Assembly (NCBI RefSeq): GCF_019578655.1
Contig: NC_063257.1
Coordinates: 2,790,001 to 2,854,000 of the forward strand
DNA from: Ricinus communis
Taxonomy: Eukaryota > Streptophyta > Magnoliopsida > Malpighiales > Euphorbiaceae
DNA length: 64,000 bases
Reading direction: 5' to 3'
In this document: positions 35,151 through 46,872 of the stretch, piece by piece
Layout of the letters: every line of letters starts with the position of its first letter
How positions within the stretch are numbered: position 1 is the stretch's first letter
Notes under the pieces: model-generated
What the model was told of the DNA's origin: nothing
Databases searched by the model: none
The model's input: only the letters and a program-made list of their open reading frames with translations
Made by a program: the position numbers and the translations under genes

Positions 35151-37229
35151 ATGGCGATTCGAGTTACCTTCACCTACTCCGGCTATGTCGCTCAAAGCAT
35201 CGCCTCGTGCGCCGGCATCCGCGTCGGAAACTGCAGGTCCCTTCACGAGTGCTTTGTCCGTTCACGCATCTTCGCTTCACCTACTAATCAAAACGTCGAT
35301 CTGGAACCACCTGCACCTCGGCCGTCACGTGTCTTCCAGTCCGGTGGTTACCGTAAGAGTTCGACTTCGTTGTATAGTACAATCGCTGGAGAAATCTTCG
35401 GAAATAACTGCAAAAGTCCCATAGCCGTCGGGTTGATTGAACTAATGAAGTCAACTGCTGGAGTTGGGGTTTCGGGCAGCACTGGCGTTTTTGGAATTTC
35501 ACCACTTAAAGCTTCTTCGATCCTTCCTTTTTTACAAGGATCCAGGTGGCTTCCGTGTAATGAGCCATCTCCTGGACAGAAGAATAACGAGCCATCTACT
35601 AGACAGAACAGTAGTGACGTCGATAGAGGAGGGACGGTAAAGTGTGTTAAAAATGGGAGTAGTAGTAGCTGTTGTACTACTGCTACTACTACTGTGACAT
35701 TGGAGATTAACGGGAACGAATTGGACAAGGGTGGGAGCTGGTTATCTAGGGTTTTGAGTTCTTTTTCGGAGGATGCTAAGGCTATTTTTACTGCTGCTAC
35801 TGTTAATTTCTTGTTTCGGTCGGCTTTGGCTGAGCCAAGATCGATTCCTTCAACTTCTATGTGCCCTACTCTGGACGTAGGTGACCGCGTTTTAGCGGAG
35901 AAGGTAGGAGCTCACGCATTTATTTTTATTTTTGGTTTGAATTCCAGGGAACCTAGCAACTAATATTCGAATATCTCCTTTCAATTATGTTTTAAGATTA
36001 TATTATATTTGAATTTTCTATTCGCTAAATCTTATTAATACTCTTACTATGAAACAACCACTCAGTGGTTGTTAAATCTTTTGGATTTTCAGTTCTGCTG
36101 GAAATACTAGCGCTTATTGATTACTGTCCGCATTGAAACATTGGTGTTGGTTGTTGATAATATTTTCCATGTCTTTTCTTTTTGGGTGTATTAGGTCTCA
36201 TTTATTTTCAGGCAGCCTGAAGTTTCAGATATAGTGATATTTAAGGCACCTCCGATATTGCAGGTATTACATGAAATTGGACTTTTTTGGTGAACATGAT
36301 TAAGATTTTCTTTTTATCTTTCAGCATTTGGCTTACTACCTTTTTGTTTTGTTTGCAATACATAGGAAATTGGATATAGCTCTGGCGATGTGTTCATAAA
36401 GAGAATTGTGGCAACAGCTGGAGACATTGTTGAAGTAAGGCTCTGTATCTTATTTAATGATATGCTACTTTGTGCAAAAGTTTTTGTTAATTGCCACTTG
36501 CAATTTTCTTGCTTTTTTTGTCTTACATTCACATATTCCTGTCTAATGCTTGTATTATATTTTTCTTTTCTGTTGTGTAGGTTCGGGAGGGCAAGTTATA
36601 TGTGAATGGAGTCATTCAACATGAGGATTTCATTTTAGAGCCTCTTGCTTATGAGATGGAACCAGTGGTAATGTGCATCTAGCTCTCCATGCATCTCTTT
36701 TCTTACTGTTGATTATTTTTGTATCTTTCATGTTAATTTCTTTCTTTGCTCGCTTGCATTCCACGAACTAAGCATATAATTCTGGTTGCTATCACAGCTT
36801 GTACCAGAAGGTTATGTCTTTGTGATGGGAGACAATCGCAATAACAGTTTCGACTCCCATAACTGGTAATTCACGAGTCTTTAAGCCCCTGCTGAGTTAT
36901 AGCTTGAGATTATCTTGCATTGAAAGAAAACATTCCTGCATTTGGTGTTTTTTGCTTTGCTGGCATTCTTTTCAAATTTTATTAATTTCATAAGATAAGT
37001 CAGAAAGTCAAGTTGATGTTTTCTTTGTTAATGCACATTCTAACTTATAGTTGTGCCTGCTATTTTCAGGGGTCCTCTGCCTATCAAGAACATCGTCGGG
37101 AGGTCGGTGTTTCGGTATTGGCCTCCCTCCAGAGTATCCAACATTTTACACGAACCAAATGCAGCAAAAAATACAAAGCAGTTTCTTGATGCAAGGCCTC
37201 TCTGCATGAACAGGGAGGATATCAGATAA
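35151..37229 (+). CDS. TPP: thylakoidal processing peptidase (type I signal peptidase, plastid)
   Basis: Six exons: 35151-35903, 36195-36263, 36366-36434, 36581-36667, 36798-36865 and 37070-37229, giving 401 residues. A long Ser/Arg-rich N-terminus with few acidic residues looks like a plastid transit region. One hydrophobic segment ([12 protein letters not shown]) precedes the S26 catalytic domain. The nucleophile motif is [19 protein letters not shown] with Ser236; the general base is Lys286 in [13 protein letters not shown]; boxes D and E are [21 protein letters not shown] and [12 protein letters not shown]. The enzyme removes thylakoid-transfer signals from lumenal proteins and is needed for Toc75 maturation in the PLSP1 branch. 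The TIN1-like gene follows 1.1 kb downstream on the same strand. Family assignment is firm; whether this is a Plsp1 or Plsp2 orthologue is not decided. Confidence 0.93.
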
Positions 37230-38322
37230 CTTTAATGTCATCAAGATGGTGATTTGATAAATCATTTTGCATTTTTCTGGCTCTTAATGGAGCAGTTGTT
37301 AATATGTCATCCTTTATCATTGTGCTCATCCGTCAATTTATATGCTTGTCAATGGCCTAACTGTGTCATTGAAGCATATTCTTTATTGTAATAATCTTTT
37401 CTATATCACGCAAACAAAAAAATTGGAAGAGAAAAGAACAGGCAAAGACTTCTCTAGTTCTTTTCTCATGCTTTGATGTCCTTGTGTGTTGGGGAATTGA
37501 GATGCTCCTACAAGCTCGTGTATTTCAGGCATTATGATCAATGGCTTGGTGATGTTGGATCGAGAAGTTCATTTTTTCTGCTTCCTTTGTGCTGTGGTCG
37601 AAGAGTTGAGGAAGCTTCTGATGTGGGTTTGATGTGCTGTGCTGCTGTTTAAAGCAACACCACCAGAGGTTGCCATGGTCGGGCAGGAGGGGATAAGCCT
37701 CATTTTAATTCATCGAGGGGGCAATGACTTGGACAAGGTTGCCGCCCCATGTTGGATCTCCTGGAGCTCATACCAGATTTTCCTTAGTCATATGGAATTT
37801 GTTTGTTTAAATAATAACAGCAACGTTGTCCAGGGCTAAACATACTTTTTGGATATATGTACTGTTGAACCTCGCCATCGATGAACTTGATGGTATTCTA
37901 ATGATTTGATGTATTAGCTTGAATTTTCCTTGGCTCAATTGTTCTTTGTGCAATGAAAATCAGATCTTTCGAAAATGTATGATTTTATTCTGTCCCTTCC
38001 GTGTGAATAGTTAGATTGATGCTAATGTATGTTACATGTGGGTACTTAACAATCAAGCTACTGATTTCACAGTTAAAAAGAGCAAATATTTTTAGTCGGA
38101 ATAATTAGTGGTAAACCGGAGAAAGGGATCGACAGAAAAGTAGATTAAATTAAAATGAACCCACTCGATACGTGGCAGATAATGAGACCTCGCACAGAGA
38201 TTTGGGGGTAGAATCGTCATAGTAACCAAGTTCCATTCAAAAAGTGCAAATTCTGAGATCGGCAAGAAAGTCGTTTGCTCGCGAGTCAGGCTGTTGACGT
38301 TGAATCAAATATCAATAACGCA
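37230..38322. other. spacer between peptidase and TIN1-like genes
   Basis: Probably 3' UTR of the peptidase, followed by the promoter of the next gene. The open frame at 37639-37839 has no recognisable domain. Confidence 0.4.
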
Positions 38323-39799
38323 ATGAATTGTCGTCGTTTACCATGCTCTCTTATCTTCCTCCTATTCCAAACATTACCAACACTAATTCTGGCAATCAAT
38401 ATTCCGGACCCCAATCATCATATTACCAATAATAACACTGACATCCTCGAGGTTCGTTTCTAAATCTATTTATCTTTTTCTTGCTTTTCTCTCTGTTAAT
38501 TCCATGTTTACAACAGGACGTTTTGAAGGAGATATCCGAAAGGCATAACTGGGATTTGGAAAGAATTAGGACATCGAAATTGAAAGTGAGTAAGATTAGG
38601 TTTGGCACTGCTCAGAGATACGAGTTTCGGATCCGATTTGGAAAAATGTCTTTGATTTTCAAATTTCCTGACGAGGTGTATTCCTGGAAGAGATATAATA
38701 AGAAAAATGACGATTTCGAAAATTCTGTCAAGGAGATTGGTACCGCGGCTGTATTGGATACTTTCAAAGTCGAAGGTCCGTTTGATTTGTGGATCGGTGG
38801 CCAAGACCACCTCTCTTTGTCCTTGCCGGTAACTCATTTTCGTTTTTTTTTTTTTTCCATTTTAAATTTTTTATTGAAGTTTCAATCTTTATTTCATAAT
38901 AGTATTAGTTGAATGTGTTTGTTAAAATTTAGGAATAACTAACTAATTTAGATCCAAGTTTGTACCTGTTCCCTACATTGTTATTATTAGTTTTAGCTTT
39001 TCTTTTTTCTCTTTTTTATCTGTTGCAGTTTCTTATGTTATTTGTTTCTTATTGTCAGCTGAATGTTTCACACAGCAGCTTGAAACGAATGCTAGTTGGC
39101 GAAGGCATCACAGTGGAAGTAAAAGATGCTCAACAACTTTCTATTTTTCAAACTTTTGATCCTAGTTTCTCTATGAATGGAAGAGTTAAAATAAACAAAG
39201 GAAAATCTGGTTTCTGCTTGTTTTGGCGTCAGTTATGTATGCCATTACTTCCTATACGTGTTATTGGTTCTGCATCGCTGATTGCGTACAAGACCAGGAA
39301 TCCCGATGCACCTGTTGAAACTACCTTATTATCGGAAGGAACGATTAAGTTACTATCTGAAAAATGTTATAGTGACGATTTGTACAAGAACCAGGCTCAG
39401 CTCAGTCATTTCTTGAGTTTAAAGATTGATAGGCTGGGAAAGCTACTGAGGACCTTTCTTGGCAACCAAATGGAGTTGTCGGGCTTTCTTAGATCAAATG
39501 TTAAAGCAGCAACCATCATTCGGTTTCAGTTGGAGCTAGAGAAGAATATTGGGAGCAGTGCGACTCTTCATGATGCTTTGGAAGACTGGAGAACAAGGCC
39601 AACCATTGAGCGGGTTTACTTTGAAGTGCTGGCAAGAGTTGAAGATGAGAAATTGAGACCTGTTGTGGTTAAGAAGGTTAGGCCTTTTATTGCAGTCGAT
39701 TCAGCTTCATGGAGTAATTTAATGTCAAATTTATCTTTTACCAAATTCCCCTCTATTCTTGTACCTCCTGAGGCTCTGACACTGGATGTGAAATGGTAG
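38323..39799 (+). CDS. TIN1: tunicamycin induced 1 (TIN1)-like ER protein
   Basis: Three exons: 38323-38451, 38517-38828 and 39059-39799, all phase 0, giving 393 residues. The start at 38323 gives a classical signal peptide (MNCRRLPCSLIFLLFQ ... LILAINIP), consistent with entry to the secretory pathway. The body begins DVLKEISERHNWDLERIR and continues with SKLKVSKIRFGTAQRYEFRI and a large uninterrupted final exon ending ALTLDVKW. This pattern matches the plant-specific TIN1 family (At5g64510 type), an ER-localised protein induced by unfolded-protein stress and linked to pollen surface morphology. No catalytic motif is visible. The assignment rests on recognition of the family and not on a known domain. 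Confidence 0.75.
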
Positions 39800-40640
39800 G
39801 ATGTTCTTTTGTGAATAGTTCTATTCAAGAACATTTACATATCAAAGCAATGTGCCGTCGATTATGCCGCGTCTCTTGCTTATTGTCTGTATTAATATTG
39901 TACATAATTTTAGAAAAATCTTTTAATCGTGCATCATCTCTCTTTTGGGTCCCCGTGTTTGTGCACAAAATAGAAGGATGAACTACATCTTGTGATGCTT
40001 GCTGAAGTGTTGCTTTGTGTAGGAAAGTATGGGATATGGTAGTTGCTGAAGTGATCTCTTGTTCCTATTCCTACCATCGTAGTAATTTGACCCCATCAAA
40101 GCACACAGCATGTTGCACGACATTTATTGCTCTGTTTGTTCCAGGATGATGGTGCTGTGAATGCATTAAGGTCATCAGGAGTCCTTTTGCGAATCCGCAT
40201 CCATTTACCATAGGCCATATTGGGCATTTTCTGCGGTTAATTTGTTATTCAACTGCATTGTCGATGGATGGAAACATTTTATCAAGAAACTTGGAAGAAT
40301 TTTGTAGCATCCTTATTTGATGATTCATTATCTAGTACGAGGTTTTAAAACTCGCAACTTCGTAAGACAGAGATATGAATAGCAAAAGAAACTAAGAAGC
40401 CAATCAACAAAGTATGGTTGCCTGGCTGTTTAATACAAGTCTTATTTCTAATAAAAAAGGGTTAATTATCTAAAAACTCTTCAACTTTAAAGATTTTAAC
40501 AATTTTAACCAAGATATCCAAACTTTTTTCAGAAGGCACCAAAGTTTTATTATTTTCTCTAAAATACAATCCGGCAATCTCTTAAGATGGTTTGTGCTGA
40601 CCGGATAACTAGGTTAAAAAGGAAAGAAAGAAAAGGAGAG
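39800..40640. other. 3' flank and spacer
   Basis: Downstream of the TIN1-like gene. No gene was seen. Confidence 0.35.
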
Positions 40641-40644
40641 ATGA

Positions 40645-41329
40645 GTTAGCAATTCCTCTTCTCTCTTCTAGTCTTCTTCATCCTTATCATCTCAATCACT
40701 ACTCTCCTTTTATTTTACTCCTCCTTTGCTTCGATCTCCCCCTTTTCTTTCTCTCGCCATCATTAGCCTCAGAATTATCATCTTCCTTAAACGACTTGCT
40801 TTTACTACTTCTCTTCTTGCCATACCTTTCAGCAATAATTCTCTCAATCTTCGAATCCACATTTGAATCGGAAGTCTACTCTCCTCCTCTTCTTCTTCGC
40901 TCTCCTCCTTCTTTCTTGCACTTCCCTTGATCTTTTCCAACTTAGATAAAATCGCAGCCCGAACATCATCTGTGTTCTTTCTCTTTAGAGTCATCTTTAA
41001 AACTCAAAAAGTTTCCACATTGAGAAGCAAGATGAGCAACACGGCCATATCTCTTACAAGCGCCGCGAGCCTCATTAGTATTAGAACCAATGATTTTGGC
41101 CAGGGCTAAAAGGCCTTGAAAACTAGCATAAGCATTCTTAGCCTCAGGTTCAGAAGCATTATTTGAGGTGGATTTTTGTTGTGAAGAGGATTTTGAATTA
41201 ATCATCTTTATTAAGTGCATATGGACCATACCCAATTGCACTTTGCCATATACCATGTGTTTGCAGGGTTGCACAACTGTGTACCCTATTGTTCGCTGGC
41301 ATGCGAACCCCTCCTGCTGTTGCTGGAAT
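40645..41329 (-). pseudogene. pseudogene of CAX-interacting protein 4 (zinc knuckle protein)
   Basis: On the minus strand the sequence follows CXIP4 from its first residues. The ATG is now ATT at 41329-41327, followed by PATAGGVRMPANNRVHS, then LQTHGIWQSAIGYGPYA, a frame change near 41195, NAYASFQGLLALA, a degenerate CCHC knuckle (CKRYGRVAHLASQC, second Cys replaced by Tyr), FLSFKDDSKEKE, a second frame change near 40990, LEKIKGSARK with an acidic run, and a third frame shift after which the basic tail is read out of frame. There are no visible introns, which suggests a retrocopy, but no poly(A) tract or target duplication was found. The functional protein is a nuclear/cytosolic partner of a vacuolar Ca2+/H+ exchanger. 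Confidence 0.78.
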
Positions 41330-41461
41330 CTTTAATTATCAAGATATCAAACTGTGAGATCACCAGAATTAGGGTCACAAACTTCTATCAAAAACTAGGG
41401 TTTCCAATTTGTAGATGTAAATAAACATATCAAATAAAACAACTATAATCATAAAATAATT

Positions 41462-42035
41462 GTGGTGGCTTCAGGCCTCTTTCATTTACATCAGTGGAAG
41501 AATGCTAGGTCCAAGTTGCTTCCAGTTGTAAAGGTTGTTCCAAGTATTGAGAAGTGGTTTAAGCCAGAACTAGGTTTTGTTAAGATGAATGTTGATGCTG
41601 CAATGTTCGCAAATTCTAATAAGGTTGGTGTTGGGCGTGTGCTGCGGGTTCATGAAGGTAATTTCCTCAGTGCCTTTGTGAATTCCTTTCCTGGAAACGT
41701 TGTTGTTCTTATAGCTGAAGCACTTGCATTGCGTGAAGCTCTTCAATGGCTTGTGGAACAAAGATATAATGATGTTATCCTTGAGTCAGACTCTCTTCTT
41801 GTTGTGCAGGCCTTTCATTGTCAGGATATTGATCTTTCTGTTTTTGGGTTTGACTATAGATGATTGTAAAATGTTAAGTTTGTCTATTAGCAATCTTAAA
41901 ATTGCTCATGTTAAAAGACCTGCAAATCAGCTAGCTCATTTGTTGGCAAGAGAGCTTTTGATTTTTGGCCAGGTCTTACTAGGTGGGATGTTATCCACCC
42001 CGAGCTCTTGCTATCTGTTTTGAATTTTGAGATCT
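41462..42035 (+). mobile_element. 3' fragment of a LINE retrotransposon (RNase H domain)
   Basis: An RVT_3-type RNase H region: KPELGFVKMNVDAAMF, LIAEALALREALQWL and VILESDSLLVVQAF carry the three catalytic carboxylates (Asp, Glu, Asp). A frame shift near 41850 leads to DDCKMLSLSISNLKIAHVKR and NQLAHLLARE, then the usual LINE ending before a stop at about 42022. Endonuclease and reverse transcriptase are missing, so it is a 5'-truncated dead copy. An A-rich stretch with an imperfect 34-base duplication follows (42056-42123). Confidence 0.75.
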
Positions 42036-42595
42036 AATGAATTTTTCCAAAAAATGAATAATTAAAGACAATGTAATTGCAATAATTAAAAAAATAATCA
42101 AAGACGATGTAATTGCAATGATTAATGTATATCATAAGACAAAGAATTGGAATATTACCTGTGTGTTGCTTTACAGAGAATCAGATAATGGAAGGGCAAA
42201 ATCGAAAAGAAATAAAAAAGAGAAGATAAGGAGAAGAGGCGCAAAAAAGATATTGGTTTAAATAGGATGAATCACCAAGTGTTGCAGACTCATCCCAACT
42301 TTAATTTTTTTTTTTTTGTTTTACAGGGCTTGAAATATAATGAAATTTTAGATGTCTTAACTAATATTTCATTGAAACAAAGAATAAACCATATAGTTGT
42401 TTAGTAACTTGATGGACTAAAAAGTGCAACTCTAAACACCTGGGGACTCAAGTGTATATTAGTGAAAACATTTCAGGTAACCAAAAATTCAATAAAATAG
42501 CAGCATGCGAGTTGCAAGAAACGACATCGTGCGTTGCGTCAGTTGAGGACTCTCTCTATATTCTAGAGACAATAACAGGAGGATAACAAAGAGGA
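42036..42595. other. spacer upstream of the A/B-barrel gene
   Basis: Contains two imperfect copies of a 34-base unit (ATAATTAAAGACAATGTAAT and ATAATCAAAGACGATGTAAT) at 42056-42123, a T-rich run near 42305, and the promoter of the next gene. Confidence 0.45.
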
Positions 42596-43019
42596 ATGGA
42601 GGAAGCCAAAGGAGTGGTGAAGCACGTGTTGCTTGCAAAGTTCAAAGATGAAATCCCAACTCATGAGATCGACAAACTAATTAAGGGCTACGCCAATCTC
42701 GTCAATCTAATTCCACCCATGAAAGCTTTCCACTGGTAGTTCAAATCTGTCTCTCTTATTTTGTTAGACATTTTTTCTGATAATATATAATATGCAAATT
42801 TGACATTTTAATTTATGATGTGACAACAGGGGCTCGGATGTGAGTATTGAGAACCTGCATCAGGGATTCACTCATGTGTTTGAATCTAGCTTTGAGAGTA
42901 CTGAAGATATTGCCGAATATATATCTCATCCTGCTCATGTTGAATTTGCCAATTTATTCTTGCGTGCCGTAGACAAGGTCATTGTCATTGACTACAAGCC
43001 CACTATTGTTCACCTCTAG
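42596..43019 (+). CDS. stress-responsive A/B-barrel (Dabb) domain protein, HS1-like
   Basis: Two exons, 42596-42735 and 42830-43019, giving 109 residues, exactly the size of the family. The protein begins MEEAKGVVKHVLLAKFKDEI and contains the signature MKAFHWGSDVSIENLHQGFTHVFE and SHPAHVEFANLFL, ending VIVIDYKPTIV. The dimeric alpha/beta barrel is shared with Arabidopsis HS1 (At3g17210, a heat-stable antimicrobial protein) and with the polyketide cyclase of cannabinoid synthesis, so a small-molecule or defence role is possible; neither is shown here. It is convergent with the NPF gene, with 458 bases between the two stops. Confidence 0.9.
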
Positions 43020-43477
43020 ACTTTCTAGTTCTTGAGGTAAATAATTCATATCTGATTGTAGATATTTGCTATTTACTTCATTTTATGTTTTTTTTTTTCT
43101 TATTTTAGTGGTGTTGAACTTCCTGTCTTTGCACAAACAAACTCGTTTTGCTCAGATTTGTAATTTCTTATTTACTATGCTTAAGGAGTCGTTAACAATC
43201 ATTGGACTTTCTCTATGGAATCACTTTCTTGCCACTTGTTTGTTAGGCTTTGTTTTGTTCTACGTTCTGTTGTATCCCCACCAAAATAATGTGAGGAGAG
43301 CATTGCCGGCGATGCTAATATTCCTAAATTTTTCTTAAAGAACTGGTTTGTATCATTGTTAGGTTTATATTTTCTCATGATTGTGCTTCATATTCTTTTA
43401 TATAAATTTAGAGTTCCAAGTGTCGTCCATACAACAGCAAGGTAACAACCTTAAGAAGAAGAAATGCTCTGGCATTT
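43020..43477. other. convergent 3' UTR region
   Basis: Space between the stops of the Dabb gene (+) and the NPF gene (-). The T-rich open frame at 43066-43338 has no family resemblance and is probably UTR. Confidence 0.45.
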
Positions 43478-46400
43478 CTAAACTCTTACTAGCTCAAGCT
43501 TTCCCTTGCCATCACCTTCACCAGAACTTTCTACTTGCTGCTGTTCTACCTTCTTATATTTGTACCAAGATGCACATACCAAGTACAACCCAAAATTCAA
43601 TATGCTCAATGCTGCCAATAACCAATAGAAGTAGTTCAATTTATCTCTATTCAAATTGTTATTAGCCAACCATCCACCGCTAACTTTGTTCACTATCTCC
43701 ACCACCGCTGAGCTTATGAAGTATCCAATAGCTAAGGAACACCATGATATGGCTGTGCTCAATGATTTCATACCAGCTGAGCTCTCTGAGTATAAGAATT
43801 CTAGCAGTCCAATCAAAGTGAACATATCAGCTGCTCCAAAAATGGCATATTGGAACCCAAGCCAAAACACACTCATCGGCAAAGGCTCAGCAGAGTCAAC
43901 CATGTTGTGTTTAATAGCTACAGATTTGCGGTGTGTTTCGACTACTCCCGAAACTGCCATGGAGATAGCTGACAGCACTAGCCCTACTCCAATGCGCTGA
44001 AGGTGCCGGACTCCAGTGGGAATTCCTGTGAGCCTTCGGGCTAGTGGAACAAAAATACGATCATATATGGGTATTAGAGCAAACATAAACAACAGAGGAA
44101 TTACTGGAATTGAGGGGCCTGGTATGTGAAAGCCAAGCAAATTTGTGTCCATTGTTGTGCTCTGTTGTACTGTGAAAGTCTGGAGCTGAGCTAGACATGT
44201 ATTCATGAAAACTGTACTAAGTATGATTGGAAGCATGCGAAGAAGAATTTTTGTTTCTTCAACTTGTGTAACTGTGCATAGTGATGCACCATGGTCTGTC
44301 CTTACAATTGCTGCCCTGTCCAAAAACCTGAAATTGGAAATTTAGCAATGCATGTGTCTTTGTAATCAATTGAGACCTTGCTAATTGTGACAACCACTTT
44401 CTGTAAACATTACAGTTACCTGAATTGATTAGTCCTTTTTAGGATTTCATCTTGCTTCCCTGTTTCTTTGTCATGAATTTCATGTAGTTCATCTGTCATC
44501 TCTGGGATTGGAAGGTTTCGATTTCTTACAGCAACCACAAGTACCTGTAATTATGAACAAAAAGCACCGGAAAGAATTCAACCTTGATGGGAAGAGACGG
44601 ATGCAGACATGTAAGTTTTCTGTGTAGTAGGTACCTGTGCAATCCGAAGGAAGGGGCTTCCTTTGGGTTTATTATTTCGATACAAGGACTTCCCCATGCA
44701 CAAGAAGATTATAGCAAATAAAACTGCTATTGTACACACACCAAATGACAGATCCCAACCTTGGTTGGTACTTATCCATACAAGAAAAGTGACTCCAAAT
44801 ATACCTCCAATTGTAAGGCTAAACAAGAACCAGTTGAAAAAGCTAGACAACTGAGCTGCTTCCTTTGGGTCATTTTCATCGAATTGGTCAGCTCCCATGG
44901 ATGGCAAAGAAGATTTGACCCCACTTGTACCAAGTGCAATAAGGTAGACACCAATGTAAAGAATTGCCTCTTGGCTACTAGTTGCAGCATCGCATTGATT
45001 CGTCTGGTCTGGTGCAACACCTTTGCAAGGCACCGGCCTTAGCTGGTGGAAGTGTGCTTGAACTGTTAGGAGGCCATATCCCTGGAAATATTGGATCAAA
45101 TAGGTCCTCATGGTTAGATTCTAAGAGCTAGATCAGAAGTGTTATATTTTGACAGTGAATATCAATATGTAGAACCTAGAATTTACTAATTGAGTCGATG
45201 TACTCGGGATAATAATGGTACTTTATTAATAGTCTCTTATCAATTAACGGATTCGTTTAATTTGCAAATTGTAATTAGTTGTCTTTACAAATTTTGAATG
45301 GCAGGCGATGCGTATGGTATTAGGCACTTTCCTTAAAAAAATATGTGCATGATAATGATATAAAAATATGATGTAAGGGTCTCCTTGTATAATTTTGGAC
45401 TACTCTTTTATATAATTAGTTGAGCATATATATATTTGTTATAAACTATAAAGAGATGAAGGTGAGAATTTGTTAATTTATTCGTATCCAACTAACAGAA
45501 AAAGACACCTATCCTTAACTTATCTTGTACGTGGTGGGTCTGACATGCAGGAATTATATATATATGTATGCACAGCCTTGTGATTGCTCATATATTATCA
45601 ACCGTATTAATATGCTCATTCATCAATAGTTCAAGCGTATTGGCAAATATCCAACTCATTGAAATTTAGGGTGGAAGTACTTGTCATTAAGATAATAAAA
45701 CGTCAGCCATATGAATGGGTAGTTTGACATAAATCATGGTTAACAAATTGCCTTCTCTTGCTCGTACTCTATGGCAATGACAAAGAAATTCAGGCATGAA
45801 TCTGAACATTTAACCTGAGAACAGATACCCATTTTACTTTCACTAAATTAATATTGAAGGGTAGATTCCATACTTATCCTCCACCCTCAATGCCTTACAT
45901 GTGTATTTTATTAGGGAATCTCGGATTGAGTTTGGGATGATATATATAACTATATACAACATATTTGTTTAGATAGATTCAGTTACATTTGTAGATAAAA
46001 TTAATTGTACAGTAATAATAATATTATTGTGTTTGTCTTTTTACTTGATAAATAATTATCCTGTAAGGCTTCCAAAAAAGTGACATCCCACCCACAAATT
46101 AACAAAACATGGTGCCTTGTCAAGGCATTAAGTAGCATAATTGGAAAATACGCAAGAATATAAAGCAAGAAAAAGAAAACATACCAATAATTCAATGCAT
46201 CCAAATAAGACAGCAGTCTTGAATCTTGACAAGTAGGTGTCTGAGATGAAGCCTCCAAATAGAGCGAGTAAAAATGAAAAACCCATGAAGTTTGTAAGCG
46301 AAGTGGCAGATTTCGTTAAGCTGAAGTTCATATATCCATAGAAATAAGTCACGAGGCTCAAAGCATTGGATACAAATGCCATGTTCTCCAGCCCTTCCAT

Positions 46401-46872
46401 AGCTGCACAAGTTCATCAAAGCCAACCTTAACTACGATCACACCAATCCAGATTGAAATAAATTATTTGGCTCAGTGGTAATAAATGAAGTCGCATTTAG
46501 AGCTGAATACATTCTGATTTCTGCCAGAGTCCAAATTGTAATAATAATTAATAAAACTTAATGAGTTTTAACTTAATGGTACTGAAGTCATCTCTAAAAC
46601 TGAAAAGATTGTAGTTATTTTCTAAAATAATAGAGCACTTTTAAATTTTAACTAAAGAAATGTAAATAAATATATAATATATAGAGTAGAGAAATATACT
46701 TGCCATATACAAAAAGCGCAGCTCTATTTCCACCTAGCTTTCTTTGTTGCTGAGGTCCAGTTTTAACATCTCTGCAGATGCCCTGAAGAGTATATCAAAC
46801 ATAAACTTATTAGTTAAAAGGATGCAAGACATGCTTGAGTACTTAAGACTACAAAGAAAAAGAGTGCACCAT
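43478..46872 (-). CDS. NRT1/PTR family (NPF4-type) transporter
   Basis: Proposed model of 573 residues in seven pieces: 46872-46870 (ATG only), 46782-46704, 46402-46185, 45081-44635, 44544-44420 and 44327-43478 are coding, the last four joined by GT-AG introns. The intron 46703-46403 starts with GC (TATG|GCAAGT). This joins GGNRAALFVY to AMEGLENMAFVSNALSL, the expected start of an NPF protein. Twelve-helix MFS features follow: FLLALFGGFISDTYLSRF, YLIALGTSGVKSSLPSMGADQF, FFNWFLFSLTIGG, then FQYAIFGAADMFTLIGLLEF and ISWCSLAIGYF. NPF4 members carry nitrate, abscisic acid or other small molecules across the plasma membrane; the substrate is not evident. The ExxER-type proton-coupling motif of helix 1 is not present here. 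The first exon is the least certain part. Confidence 0.85.
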
